64,000 nucleotides of DNA from Pogona vitticeps. Taxonomy: Eukaryota; Chordata; Lepidosauria; Squamata; Agamidae. Position numbers and translations under genes: made by a program. The notes under the pieces are model-generated. The model had not been told where the DNA came from. It worked only from the letters and a program-made list of their open reading frames with translations, and made no database searches. How positions within the stretch are numbered: position 1 is the stretch's first letter; each line of letters starts with the position of its first letter. This document shows positions 11,199-22,639 of the stretch, piece by piece. The stretch is taken from the NCBI RefSeq assembly GCF_051106095.1, contig NC_135786.1:200815001-200879000 (forward strand). Direction: 5' to 3'.

Positions 11199-12567
11199 TA
11201 CTGAAAATCCTGTTAGGGTCATCATAAGTCAGATGTCACTTGATGGCATTCAAGAACAGTGATAGTAATAATACTTGTCTTAAACACAGTGTGACTCTTT
11301 TATTTTTCTGCTGTTCAGGACATTACAAAAGGAGCATTCAAAAATCATATATTTATTTTGTTCCAGAAATGTCATTCAACAGATGATGTGAAAAGGTAAA
11401 CCTCACACCCTTTTTCTATTACTAAAACTTCATACAAATTCATTCACACATAAATTAACTAACACTAAAGAGAAAATGAAATGACAGAATAGGAAAACAT
11501 GGTGAAACAAGTACATCCAAGTATGTAAGGATGCAGCTCCTGTAAGTCACTTGATTTCATCTAAATTTTGCTTTTTGTACTACAAAAAGTCCCACAATTT
11601 TTCACTAAGGAAAGGAAGACTAAAATGCTGATAAACTTTTTTATATTTGGAATGATTTAGAAAAAATAAGGCATACAAGTACTGACTTGAGTGTAATGAA
11701 GGAGACATATAAAACAAGACCTTATTTTTATAGGATAGGGCATACGTGTATCATCATGTCTAGTGTGGTGGCAAATTTCCTTCTATCCTCCTAACTTTTA
11801 TGCAAGGACCGTGATATCTTAAAAGAGACAGGATGCAAAGCAGATCAATTTTGCAGGAGGGTCTTTGGAAAAAAAGTTGAAAAATACTATCTTAGGAAAA
11901 GCTGAATGGCCTTAAATATCCTGTATAAGTCTTGTTTCAGAAACAATATCAAGCCACAATACATAGCTTCTTTCAAAAGTATAAAATTATTCTACACAGG
12001 AAACTGTAGCATCTTGTCTCCCTGGAAAGAAAAAAAGAAAGTAGTATGTCAAATGAAATAGTTCCCAGTTATCTTGTTGCATTAGCTTGGCACAAATATA
12101 AACAAAATAAACAAAGTTTTACATAAGACAAGTTTGCAGGATTTCCACAATAAATGGCATTTCAAATCATTCTAAAATACATAATTTTTACGTATTTTTG
12201 CCTTCTCTCGTCAACATTCAAACTGAATCGCTCACTTCACTTTCATAATTTAAGCAGCTTATTCTGTTTATCTTTAAAAACCTTAATCTTTCACAAAAAA
12301 GTCAAGTTTAGTTTCTTCATACACACTTGATGTTTCAAGACATCTTCAAACATTCCAGTCTGACATCTCATAATTTTAATTAAGGACTACCTCAGACTTC
12401 AAGCAGCACTTCCATGGCTGCAAACAAAAAATATGACAAGGTCACATTTCTGAATGTGTGTAAATTCAGGAAGACACATAAATGAAATATTCACTGCTGA
12501 AACAACTATATTTAATAAAATCTTACTGTTCTAATAAATTTGGTTATCGAGTTTATTTAAAGATTTA

Positions 12568-12647
12568 CTGGCATCTCAGAATTAGGAAATAACCACATCA
12601 ATATTCATTCAGATGGGTAAACGGCAAAAAAATCATCACTGTGCCAG
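12568..12647 (-). ncRNA. SNORD87: SNORD87, C/D box snoRNA (U87)
   Basis: Read on the minus strand: terminal stem CTGGCA/TGCCAG, C box GTGATGA (12639-12633), D' box CTGA (12612-12609), C' box TGATGTG (12600-12594), D box CTGA (12579-12576). The segment before D', TTTGCCGTTTACCCAT, matches the mammalian U87 sequence as I remember it. C/D box RNAs guide 2'-O-methylation; U87 is reported to target 28S rRNA. It lies within an intron of the inferred SNHG6 transcript, from which it would be released by splicing and trimming. The D box is about 155 bases from the downstream acceptor, longer than the usual 70-80. Confidence 0.92.
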
Positions 12648-14157
12648 CAATACTGTTCTATAAAATCCAAACCATTAAAAAAGTCATATTTTTACATTAA
12701 AATATTTTGTTCACAAAGGCTTGAAAACACTATTATTTCTGTAGACAGAAAAGAAAGCAAAAGTATTTTTGTAACAAAGTAAGGCTGCATGAAGCATCAT
12801 CATCCTCTTAGCAGGGTTCAACAAAAATGACAATGAAAGTATATTATTTAAAAAAATTAGTAAGCCTTCATCTATTGAGATATGATTTTAGTAAACCCCC
12901 TTGCTGTGGGTTAGGATAAAAGAGCAACACTCACCCTTACCTCTATTGTAGAGTCAACATGGCATCTTGATTGCTCTAAAGAAACAAAAAATAAAACACT
13001 TGGAGATAAAAACAACCTGATAAGATTTACTATACATAGTATTGTCCTTCATGACAGAATTTTACACAAATTTAAGAACAAGGAAATACTCAGTATTTCC
13101 ATCCTTCTGTTTTCTTGCACACAGAATGGATACACATGAATACATTTTTGTTTTGTGTTTCAGGTCACGGTCAGGAGTACAAGCCGGAAACAGCCCAAAA
13201 CTCTGATCTTGCTGTTACTGTTACACAAAACTTCAATAGCTGTACATATGCATATAAAGAAGTTAGCAACTATCATCACCACTGCCTTGCTCTTGATGTC
13301 CCAAGACATTTTATCATGTCTGTTTTTCAGAACTGCACTACTGTTTAATTTCCTGAAAAATCAAAGTGCTTTAACAGCTCAGGGCAGCTTGCTCAGGTCT
13401 ACCTTTAATCAATGCTTTTCTGTGGATATACCTGAGGATACCTCCAGCACATGAGGATACTTCCAGCACAAGATGTTCTCCAGCACATAATGTCTTATTT
13501 GAACCCTCAAATAATATTTTGCACTACAACTGGTGAAAGCTGCATGTAACATGAACATGTGAAGCAGGAAGCACAGGATGCTATACTTATAACAGTTTTA
13601 TGTCATTAAAAATGCTCTTATTTACACCCCAGACACAAATTGTGTGTGTCTCTCAACTGATTTTACCTTTGAAATAAACAGATCACTGCTTTCCATTCAC
13701 AGCCAAAATGCATTCTTCAATGTGACTTACCCGTTGAAACATACTACTGGCTAGGATGTACGCAATGACACCGATCCTATTCCAGAAACATGCAGGAACT
13801 ACAAGATACCCCTCCCAATTTCTTCCATACAATTAAAAAGCAGATATAATTGCAAAATAGAAACATATTAGTATTTCACTCTTGGTTGACTGGGCCTTCT
13901 GAAAACTACTTCCTAAGGCTGTTATTGGCTATTCCTAGCAGCTGCAGCTAGATCTTAGTTTGCAGAATTAGCATATTGACAAGATATTTCAGTGTTTTAG
14001 CTGAAACTATCAAGAAAATTAATATATTCAGAACTCTCACAAATTGAACAAGAAAGTCAGGCACAGACAAATGATTCGAAACCAAGGGTATAGACGCATA
14101 TTAGCTCTAATGAAAGCATCTGATGAAAAGTATACAAACACATTGAGAAATTTTGCT

Positions 14158-14178
14158 CACACACACACACACACACAA
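14158..14178. repeat. (CA)n microsatellite
   Basis: About ten CA units. The surrounding 13.8-15.6 kb is AT-rich, inside the inferred SNHG6 long intron, and shows no other recognisable feature. Confidence 0.85.
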
Positions 14179-15623
14179 ACATCAACACAAAAATCATTTT
14201 TTAGTTTTGCCAAATGCTACTATTGTTCAATCAAAAGCAAATGCTCTCACTGGCTGAAATTATTACAGTAATTTGTTGTCTTGCCTTTCTCAACACGTGA
14301 GCATCTATATTCTAATCATAAAAAGATTAATCCATTTAAAAAAGCACACCAAAGAGGGCCTCTACACAAAGTGAACAGATTTTACCAAGGCACTGTTTCC
14401 AAAGAATAATCACTGGGGTTTTTTAAATCAATCCTTTTTGAAAAGTATGAAAGATGAACTAAGGTTAAAGATTACAGCTTCCATTATTTTGAGAACTCAG
14501 CTATCTGAATAAGCAGAACATATTCCCTCCAGGCTCAGTTCAAACTGAGAACTAAATGCATGGTATGTCCCAGCCCCATCAAACCAAAAGCTTCAATAAA
14601 ATGGAATCCTTAGACTTAAATACATGGCTGCACAGTGAAAAGGGCAGGGGCCAGGGCTGTAAGATGACCCTCTAACCTTCCTCTCCACTGAAAAAGAAGC
14701 AATTTATCATTAGAAGGAGACACCCAGCTGGTGCTTCTGATTTATGAAGATGTCACCTACTGTAATGATCTTTAGCTGTCTTAATTCATCATCATTCTGA
14801 TAACTAGAAGGACTTCAAATAACTCAAAATAATCAATACTGGGAAATTCCCCCCCCCTTCTCCTTCACTAGATTGCCTAATTAAAACCTTGGTAAATTTT
14901 ACAAAACATCTAAAAAGGAAAAGGAGAACTAGCAATTTCACTTTCAGTTAAAAGAAATATTGCTTCGTAACATTACATACTCACTTTTTAAAAAGAAGCA
15001 GTATTAACAGCCCAGTGTCAATGTACAACCGTTTTTACAATAAATATACTGTAGATATGAGAGACATATATGGAGGTGAGAGGTACTAACAGTACAGTGC
15101 ATGTTAAAAATTAAATTTAATTTTACTAATCTTCAACTTTTCAGATTTACAGATGTCAAGCTGGTACTGTTATGCTTTAACTGTTTTAAACAAAAGCTGA
15201 TCCTACCAAACTGAAACTACATTGTCTGATTAAACTGGAATAACATTAAATTATGTGCCTGGAACCATGCCTGGGTAGTCTGCACGGTGCAACTTGATTG
15301 TGCAGTTGATCATATGAGTCACAGCGTGACTGTTGCACAAGACACCTGCAGAAGTCTACACTGAATATCACTTTGGCCTTGGCATGATTTTCTCCTGCAC
15401 TTGTGAAACTCAAAAGAGCTATGCAGATATAGCTGCAGAACAGGATTTCAGCCAATATATAAATAAGTTGTTTTGAACACATCATAAACTCATATTTTAG
15501 AATAGGACAATCTACTATTTTGAGTGTAGATGTTTATATTTGGAAAAGACTACTGGAAGCATACTTTATCCAGAATCAAATTGCTTCAATTCTTAATAAT
15601 ATATGAAGACACATAATAGTGTA

Positions 15624-16058
15624 CAGTGGTGCCTCACACAGCGAGGTTAATCCGTTCCGGATTAACCCTCGCTGTGTGAAACATCGCTCAACGGAAAGTA
15701 AAAAGCCATTGGAACGCATTAAACAGCGTTTAATGCGTTCCAATTCGGCCGAATACTCACCGTTGTGCGATGTTCCTGGATGGCCGGCAGCCATTTTCGC
15801 GCCCTCCCCTCGCTGAACGAGGGCGTGAAAATGCTGCGTGCGGCCATTTTGGGGCGTGCGGCGGCCATTTTGGACCCACCCAACAGCTGATGGGCGGGTC
15901 GCAAAGCAAAGGTCGGTAAGCGAACCGCTTACCGACCTTCACTCTGTGATTTTCCCCCTATCTAGGTGCCGTTTTGCGATCGCGTTTGTGATTGCAAAAA
16001 CAGCATCGTTGCGCGGATTCATCGCTCTACGGAGCGACCGTTGCGCGAGGCACGACTG
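15624..16058. mobile_element. Tigger/pogo-like MITE
   Basis: TA-flanked (15622-15623 and 16059-16060). The left end is CAGTGGTGCCTCACACAGCG and the right end TTGCGCGAGGCACGACTG. The interior includes a local hairpin (CGAGGTTAATCCGTTCCGG paired with its complement just after it) and repeats such as GCGGCCATTTTGG. No coding capacity. Same broad family as 968-1361 and 16310-17312. Confidence 0.85.
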
Positions 16059-16309
16059 TAAATCAAACTCCATATACCAGCTATAATGATTTCGAAAGGG
16101 CAGAAGTGTATTGTGCTGGCATAAATGCCCTTATGCTGGCACCATTTTCTACTGGCCAATCTCAAATCTGACAACACAACTGCTGTAATAAGAACAGCCA
16201 GCAGAAGAGTCAAAATGGGGGCTGAGAAGGGGAAACGTTCAGACCAGATCCAACCCCTTTTAAACAAAGGGCCATTATCCCAGCACAAGCTTAGACCAAG
16301 ATCAGGGTA

Positions 16310-17312
16310 CAGTGGTGCCTCGCTTTACGATTGTGCCACATTACGACGAAACCGCATTACGACAATCTTTTTGCGATCACAAAACAATGGTCTAAATCGG
16401 GTTTTTCACTTTGCGATGATCTGTTCCCTGCTTCGAGAACCGATTCTTCGCAAAATGACGATTTTAAAACAGCTGATTGGCGGTTTCAAAATGGCCACCG
16501 GGTAAACGAAATGGCTCCCCGCTGTTTTCTGGGACGGATTCTTCTCAAGACAGGCAGCGAAAACGGCTGCCCTATGGAGGATCTTTGCTGGATGGTGAGT
16601 TTTGACCGCAATGGAACGCACTGAAGGGGTTTCAATGCGTTTCAATGGTTTTTTTCCACTTTACGATGTTTTTGCTTAACGGCGATTTTTCTGGAATGGA
16701 TTATCACTGTTAATTTATTTATTTATTTATTTATTTAATTTATATCCCGCCTATCTAATCAATTAAGACTACTCTAGGTGGCTTACAGCAGCATAAGCAA
16801 CAATATGATTAAAAACAATTACATAAAGACTTTCAGCAAGATGGGACAAACACTAGGAGAATGTTTTTAGTTGTTTTTTGAAAATGCCCAGCAAGGGAGC
16901 CGCGCGAATGTCAGGAGGGAGGTTATTCCAGAGGCGAGGAGCCACCGCCGAGAAGGCCCGATTTCTTGTCTTTTCTTTCCGGGCCTCCCTCGGCATTAGG
17001 CTCCTCAGCCTCACCTCCTGGCTTGCGCGGGTGACACGGGTAGATCTTGGTGGGAGTAGGCGTTCCGCCAGGTATCGAGGCCCTAAACCGTTTAGGGCTT
17101 TATATGTAAGCATCAACACTTTGAAGTCGATGCGGAAGTGGATGGGCAGCCAATGCAATGCGGCCAGAGTGGGTGAAATATGTTGGTGTTTTTTCACACC
17201 ACTAAGAAGTCTGGCCGCCGCATTCTGCACCACCTGTAGTTTCCGCAGCAGCCTCAAAGGAAGCCCCACGTAGAGCGCGTTGCAGTGGTCTAATCTAAGC
17301 GAGGAACCACTG
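16310..17312. mobile_element. Tigger/pogo-like MITE interrupted by a LINE
   Basis: The left end is CAGTGGTGCCTCGCTTTACG, after TA at 16308-16309. The body runs to about 16712; after the LINE insertion a short right end resumes near 17298 (AGCGAGGAACCACTG, ending at 17312 before TA). Without the insertion the element would be about 415 bp, like its relatives. The interior carries repeated TTACGA and TTTGCGA-type words. Confidence 0.8.
16713..17297 (-). mobile_element. L2-group LINE, 5'-truncated 3' end, inserted in a MITE
   Basis: The minus strand has a clean open frame from the right edge (LDHCNALYVGLP) through about 138 codons to a stop at 16853: LLRKLQVVQNAAARLL, ALHWLPIHFRIDFKVLMLTY, KALNGLGPRYLAERL and APRLWNNLPPDIR are the typical C-terminus of L2/CR1-group ORF2. 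A short 3' UTR ends in an (AAAT)n tail at 16713-16737. The lack of stops in this end and its place within a MITE make it one of the younger LINE copies in the window. Confidence 0.85.
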
Positions 17313-17704
17313 TATTCCTAAATAACTGTCAACATTCCTAGCCTGGAAAGAGTCCGGATTCAACATAGTCTGAGCTACCCTTCTGTCAGTTCTGCAGGTA
17401 CTCAGGCTTCTTGGCTAGTTAGGCCTATACCCTAGGTGGGCAGGCAGAGGTAGATGGATCTACTGTTTTCTACATGAGTTGCAGCAGAATGGGAAGTTTC
17501 CAATGTGCAATGGTTACAGGAAAAAAATCCTGCCCTTTAAATTCGGTTCAAAAAGTCAGAATAGTTTGGGGTAAAAGAGAAGTATTTCCTGCTCGTGAAT
17601 CTTACGGTTTCAAATGACATAGATTCTACAAACCTAACATTTGCTTGTACCTGATTTTGAGAATTCTTCTTACATTTTAACTTGGATCTCAAGGATTATT
17701 AGTC

Positions 17705-18148
17705 CAGTGGTGCTTCGCTAGACGATGATAATCCATTCCACTGAAATCGCTGTTTAGCAAAATCATTGTCTAGCGAAAAGCATTTCCCCATTGGAATGCA
17801 TTGAAACCTGTTTAATGCGTTCCAATGGGGAAGAATTGTCATCTAGCGAAGATCGGCCATAGGAAAGCTGCTTTGCGAACCGCCGATCAACTGTTTTGCG
17901 AAAAACGGGCCTGAAAACATCCCTTTTGCGAGGATCACCCCCTAGGGAAGCCATTTTGCGAACCGCCAATCAGCTGTTCTAAATCATCGTGTTGTGCAAA
18001 AATGGTCCGCGAAGCACAGACCAAATCGGCATCCAGCAAAATTCCCCCATAGGAATCACTGTTTTGCAAGGCAAAATGGCTGCCGCAAAACATTGTTATC
18101 ATGCGGATTCGTCGTTTTGAGGAGTAACTGTCTTGAAAGGTACCACTG
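17705..18148. mobile_element. Tigger/pogo-like MITE, diverged subfamily
   Basis: The left end is CAGTGGTGCTTCGCTAGACG and the right end TCTTGAAAGGTACCACTG before TA. Left and right arms match only over the outer bases. Inside, TAGCGAA and TTTGCGAA-type words recur about ten times. More decayed than its neighbours; the left TA is not intact. Confidence 0.7.
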
Positions 18149-18179
18149 TATTCTAATTGTAAAATAGGGGGCAGTTACC

Positions 18180-19150
18180 TATGTGTGAGGGTTCAGTAGT
18201 TTGCTCCAACTTTTTTTCAAAGAATGCACCCACTCTCCTTGGTTTAGAAATGGGGATAACATTTATTGGGGTATTTAACAACAGTCCAGTGTCAACAAAA
18301 GCATTCCAAATGTTCTCCCCTTTAGACAACAGGTTTGAAGGGGGATTCCAGTCCTCCACTTTGAAAGGGTTCTTACCCTGGCTATTCTAGGGTCCAGGCC
18401 ACTCCGGTGGGGTACCAGGGTTCAGGAGTAATCCCTCCTCTCCTTCCAGTAGGGGGATAGTGTCTTCCTCTTGAACGTCCACCCAGTCACACTCCCTGGG
18501 GGGGGGGGTTCCCCCATCTCCCACGGGACTCCAGGAATTCTCTCTGCTGATTCTCCCAAATTCTCCATTCTAACCTCTCCCTTTGTTCTCTTTCCACTTT
18601 CTCTCTTTCCTCTCTCAACTTCCTCCTCCACTCCTTAGTCTCTCACTCACTCCAGTAAGATGGTTTAGGGCTTAATTTATGCCTCCTCCGGGCATCTGCT
18701 TCTTCCTTAGGGACACAGAGTTTCTCTGTCTTTCCCGTGTATGGATCTTCTACCCAGATCCACTCCCAGCCTACTGGCAACTCTCCTTTCCCCTTATATC
18801 CCTCAACCCCACCTCCACTACTTCCCGCCTTTTTTCTCCCGTGCCCGCCAAGGTATTTGCGGGTTCTGTAATCGTTAGTCCTTTCAAATTTCCCTCCAAA
18901 TTCCCCAGGTCATGTCCAGGAGGTCTTGTCTTCCGGCGTGAGGGAACTGGTGGAGTCTGGCTCTTTCTCAGCAGTTGGCGGGAGGGACGGCACTCCCGAG
19001 AGAGGGGTGTCTCTCTCTCCCGCCTTACACTATGCCTGTCTGAAAGCCATTCTTGAGGGTCAAAAGACCATCAGAGACTGTATCAGAAGACAGGCTGATG
19101 GAAATCAAAAGAAGTTGATGGAAAACAAGGACATCCACCACACACAAGCA
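18180..19150 (-). mobile_element. Unclassified retroelement-like remnant (Gag-like region?)
   Basis: The composition changes sharply from the flanks, and on the minus strand there is charged, Glu/Arg-rich coding-like sequence that could come from a Gag-type protein. No protease, reverse transcriptase or integrase motif and no clear terminal repeats were seen. Treated as a broken fossil of unknown family; it may also be an unrelated dispersed repeat. A repeat-library search would settle it. Confidence 0.35.
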
Positions 19151-19996
19151 GAAATGTCTCAAACTTCATAGATAAACACTTACGTCAGCTAGTGTATACT
19201 GTATTATGCAATTTAACATGCAACTAAGACCAACTTGCACATCTTAGACAAGAAGCTTTAATTAGTTATGCTTTCTCATCAAGCTGCTATCTGGAGTGTC
19301 TAACATACGAAACAGGCCAAATTTAAAAAAAAGAGACCTATGTACTCTTTGGGGCACAGTTCTAGTTACTGCAGCAGCAGCTTTCATTACTATACACATA
19401 CAGAAACAGCTGCTATGCAAAAGACCCAATAAGTCATCAATGCATCTGGCTAATCAAAACACCAAACTTTGCATCTTGAGATGCAGAAAAAGCCCACTAG
19501 AGGTTCTGTCCAGCAGCAATAGATTCAAAATAAAATGTCCAATTCCTGATGGTCAGCTCAAAATTCTTTGCCACCAGAAGTATTAAATATCACTCTCCTC
19601 CAAATATTAAAAAAGGCTTGCTACAAAGATCAAGACACAGTCTTACTTATAAAAACACTCTTTAAAGCAATCTGATGAAGATGTTCATACTCACCAAGAA
19701 CTAAATGATGGCACTAGACTGGGTTTCAGTGAAGAGATATGGTCAGGGCTGGTTCTCAAGAACAGAATGAGCTGGAAACTCTTTAAAAGGATGAGTATGC
19801 ACGCATGAGAAAGAAGTGGGGCTATGTTTAATGCAAGCTTCCCAGAGTGATCATCTGTATCACAATTGTGCTCTGCACTGCCAGGTGAAAAGAGACAGGA
19901 ATGAACATGGGCTTTCAAAACATCAGCTAATTTGAATGTTTCCAAGTAGCACTTAACATTTCTAGTCAGCATAGAAAATAGCTTATTTTGAAAATT

Positions 19997-20128
19997 ATCA
20001 AAATAGTGAGCTCTGCGCCTTCTTGATTACAAAGATATGAACTGCTCCTTTATTACCCATAGAAATATTGATCAAAATGGTGATGTCTGTGCCTTCTTGG
20101 TTGCAAAGATATGAACTGCTTCTTTAAG
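19997..20128 (-). repeat. 74-bp-spaced duplication of the transposase 3' end
   Basis: About 58 bases at 19997-20054 repeat 20071-20128 at roughly 85 percent identity (shared words ATCAAAAT, GCCTTCTTG, AAAGATATGAACTGCT). The second copy includes the last codons and stop of the hAT transposase; the first lies just beyond the stop in the same orientation. Confidence 0.85.
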
Positions 20129-22639
20129 GTCAATAGTTTGAGCCAGCTCATGCTCTACTGATAGAGTTGCAAGTCCATCTATTCTATCCTGCATCACTGT
20201 GGAGTACAGGTGTGTTTTTATTAGCTGCACCTTGGAAGAACCACACTCTCCAGTGGTAACAGTTACAGGAAGTGTTAAAAGTATGCGTAGAGCAATAAAA
20301 GCATTCGGAAAGAGGACTATCATCTTTCTTGAACAAACATATTCCAAAACATCCTTTGGTGTTGAGCCCACAGAAACATATTTGGAGAGTGCTTTCAACT
20401 CATCGTATAGATCATTTGCATCAATATCACGCAATTTGCCATGAGTCAAGATCTTTTCTAGTGCCCCACACTGCTGACGTAATTCTTCAGATCTAGTTTC
20501 ATTGATGTTTTTTATATCATAAAGCATCCCAAACAAAGTGCTGTGTTCTTTCAGCTGCAAGAAACGTTCTTCAACTGACTGGATAGTACAGGCTAAAACT
20601 TGATTAAAAAATTTAACTCTGAAATGTTGTTTGGGATCTGTGATGTGCGCTTCATAACCCAAACCTGTGACATGGCGAGATTTAGTATGTTGTAAAGGTG
20701 GAAAATCAGCATCAATATCAAGCTCCTCTGCCAACTTTTCAGCACTTTTCAAAACATTTTCAAACCCTTCATCTGACCAGTAACACTGAAGATACGACCT
20801 TGTTTTATCAAGTTGCTTTACTACCCCTGTTATATCAAGATTAACATCCTGGAGTCTCTTACTTACAACATTTATTTCGAACAATATATCATGCCACAAA
20901 ACTAAACTACACAGAAATTTGAAGTTGCACATATTTCTAGCAATCCTCTCCCCCTCTATCTGTGTTTTGCTATGAGCAGCTCCTGTCAAAGCTCCATCTT
21001 CTATAACAGCACTTAGGGCATCATATACTTCCCCAACCTGCTGTCGGATAGCCTCTATTGCCTCTATGCAACTTTCCCATCTTATGCCACTCTGAGGTTT
21101 CATACTAAGATGGGAAATTCCCACATATTGCTTTAATACTTCCCAGCGATGAGGTGAAGCAGAGAAAAAAATATAGATACTTTGAATTGCATTAAAAAAT
21201 TCAACACCTTCAGTAAAACTTGAAGCTGCATCAGTGACTACCAAGTTTAATGAATGGGAACTGCATGGGACAGAAAATACTCGAGGATTTAATTCCTGCA
21301 GCAGTGTTTGTACCCCACTATTCTTCCCTTTCACATTAGCTCCATTATCATAACTCTGTCCTCTCATATCCATTATAGCAATTCCCATTTCTTCCAGCTT
21401 TCTAAGTAGCACATTTGCCATTCCAGCTCCTTTGGTATCATCTACATCAATAAACTCTAGAAAATGTTCTCGAACATTCACTTCTGCAGGAACACTACTG
21501 CTTGCTTCTGTTGCTGTTACAAAACGAACCACTAAAGTAATTTGTTCAATATGGCTGTTGTAAAGGGTACAGTCTAGAATGATGGAATAGTATTTTGCAG
21601 ACTTAAGGAGTGCCAAAATCTTTTGTTTTACCTCTGTTGCCACTAAGTGGATTATCTCATTTTGAGTTGTTTTCCCCAGATAGTGACTGTGAATTTCCTT
21701 TGTAGTTACTCTTCTCAGATGTTCTTTAAGTACAGAATCAAATTCTCCCATCAACTCCACAATTTTAAGGAAGCTACCATTGTCAGGCACAAAGAGCTGA
21801 TCTGATCTCCCACACAGTGGTAAATTCTGAGTAGCAAGTATTCTAACAATACCAACAAGCCTTTTCATAACATTCTGCCAGTGATTGGTCTCAGATGCAA
21901 TCTTCTCCTGATCTTTATCATCTAAATTAACTTTTAACTTTAGCTTCCCCTCAAGTTCCTTCCAGTTACAAAATGCTCTCTGGTGATACGATGTTTTTTC
22001 ATGACTTGCCAAATTTCTCGCCAGATTTCTCCAGTCTTTTGTTCCATTAGAACATAATGCAGACAATGTGTTGGGCTGGAACAGTTTGCAGCAAAAACAA
22101 TATGCAGCATTCTGGGTCTTTGAGTACATCAGCCATGGTCTCTCCAATTTGTCACCATTTGGCAGCTCACGCCAATAATACATGCGATGGAAGCTCCTCT
22201 TTACAGAATCTTTTGGGAAACTGAAGACTTTCACTTGCCGTGGCCCATTTAGTACAAGGAAATCTCTCATGTCATTACTCACATCCATCCAAAGTCCTGG
22301 ATCATCCAAAATTGATGCACTGAACTCTGTAGCAGCTGTAACAAGCTGGTCCACCATACTCGGATCTGTTCTGCAATCTTTTCCAAGTATGTGCACCTCT
22401 ACATCCATTCCAGATGTGGATGCAGCAGCTGTCAATTCATCTGCAGCCTGATTATCCTGAAGAACAATAGCCTTCTCACAGTCAACACTTGCAAGCTCAT
22501 CACCCTCTGTGAAAGATTCATTCTGAGTATCAACTGTTAGAACAGTCAGGAGAGTTTCTTTCTGTTTTGATGGGAATGCCACCTTTACTTCCCTCTTTCT
22601 CTTTGCTGCACCAGAAAGATGCTTCCTTCCATCAGACAT
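20072..22639 (-). CDS. hAT-superfamily transposase, TTF-zinc-finger/ZMYM1-like, uninterrupted
   Basis: An 855-residue single-exon frame without a break. The N-terminus (LSGAAKRKRE, residues 8-17) is the basic start common in this hAT group. A TTF/BED-like zinc module follows at about 150-225, with CFCC at 181-184 and His 213 and 219. The RNase H-like core has LDCT (Asp356), GQSYDNGANV (Asp431), CSSHSLNL (459-466), an inserted helical region, and the C-terminal dimerisation segment SSKVQLIKTHL...GLATLSVEHEL with Glu829. The D, D and E residues are therefore all present, so the protein could be catalytic. No terminal inverted repeats or 8-bp target duplication were found by eye. It could be a young autonomous element, a nonmobile copy or a domesticated gene. 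A MITE (22794-23604) lies 155 bases upstream of the ATG (GCCATGT context). It sits on the same strand as SNHG6, inside its inferred intron. Confidence 0.88.
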   Translation of the reverse strand: MSDGRKHLSGAAKRKREVKVAFPSKQKETLLTVLTVDTQNESFTEGDELASVDCEKAIVLQDNQAADELTAAASTSGMDVEVHILGKDCRTDPSMVDQLVTAATEFSASILDDPGLWMDVSNDMRDFLVLNGPRQVKVFSFPKDSVKRSFHRMYYWRELPNGDKLERPWLMYSKTQNAAYCFCCKLFQPNTLSALCSNGTKDWRNLARNLASHEKTSYHQRAFCNWKELEGKLKLKVNLDDKDQEKIASETNHWQNVMKRLVGIVRILATQNLPLCGRSDQLFVPDNGSFLKIVELMGEFDSVLKEHLRRVTTKEIHSHYLGKTTQNEIIHLVATEVKQKILALLKSAKYYSIILDCTLYNSHIEQITLVVRFVTATEASSSVPAEVNVREHFLEFIDVDDTKGAGMANVLLRKLEEMGIAIMDMRGQSYDNGANVKGKNSGVQTLLQELNPRVFSVPCSSHSLNLVVTDAASSFTEGVEFFNAIQSIYIFFSASPHRWEVLKQYVGISHLSMKPQSGIRWESCIEAIEAIRQQVGEVYDALSAVIEDGALTGAAHSKTQIEGERIARNMCNFKFLCSLVLWHDILFEINVVSKRLQDVNLDITGVVKQLDKTRSYLQCYWSDEGFENVLKSAEKLAEELDIDADFPPLQHTKSRHVTGLGYEAHITDPKQHFRVKFFNQVLACTIQSVEERFLQLKEHSTLFGMLYDIKNINETRSEELRQQCGALEKILTHGKLRDIDANDLYDELKALSKYVSVGSTPKDVLEYVCSRKMIVLFPNAFIALRILLTLPVTVTTGECGSSKVQLIKTHLYSTVMQDRIDGLATLSVEHELAQTIDLKEAVHIFATKKAQTSPF

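Larger units (their letters stand above)
9941..11262 (+). mobile_element. tRNA-derived SINE split by a MITE
   Basis: The SINE head is at 9941-10066, with box A-like TTGTAGTGGCTAAAATG and box B-like TTTTAAATCTC. Its tail is at 11199-11262 and includes GGGTCATCATAAGTCAGA. Together they look like one squamate tRNA-type SINE of about 190 bases. The 1132-bp MITE at 10067-11198 sits between the halves with TA on both sides, so the SINE was there first. Confidence 0.7.

Noticed and set aside
14781-14860. Possible second C/D snoRNA near a repeated GATGATGA on the minus strand
   Set aside because: No D box at the right distance and no terminal stem.
16878-17273. 131-codon plus-strand frame
   Set aside because: Antisense shadow of the L2-group LINE.
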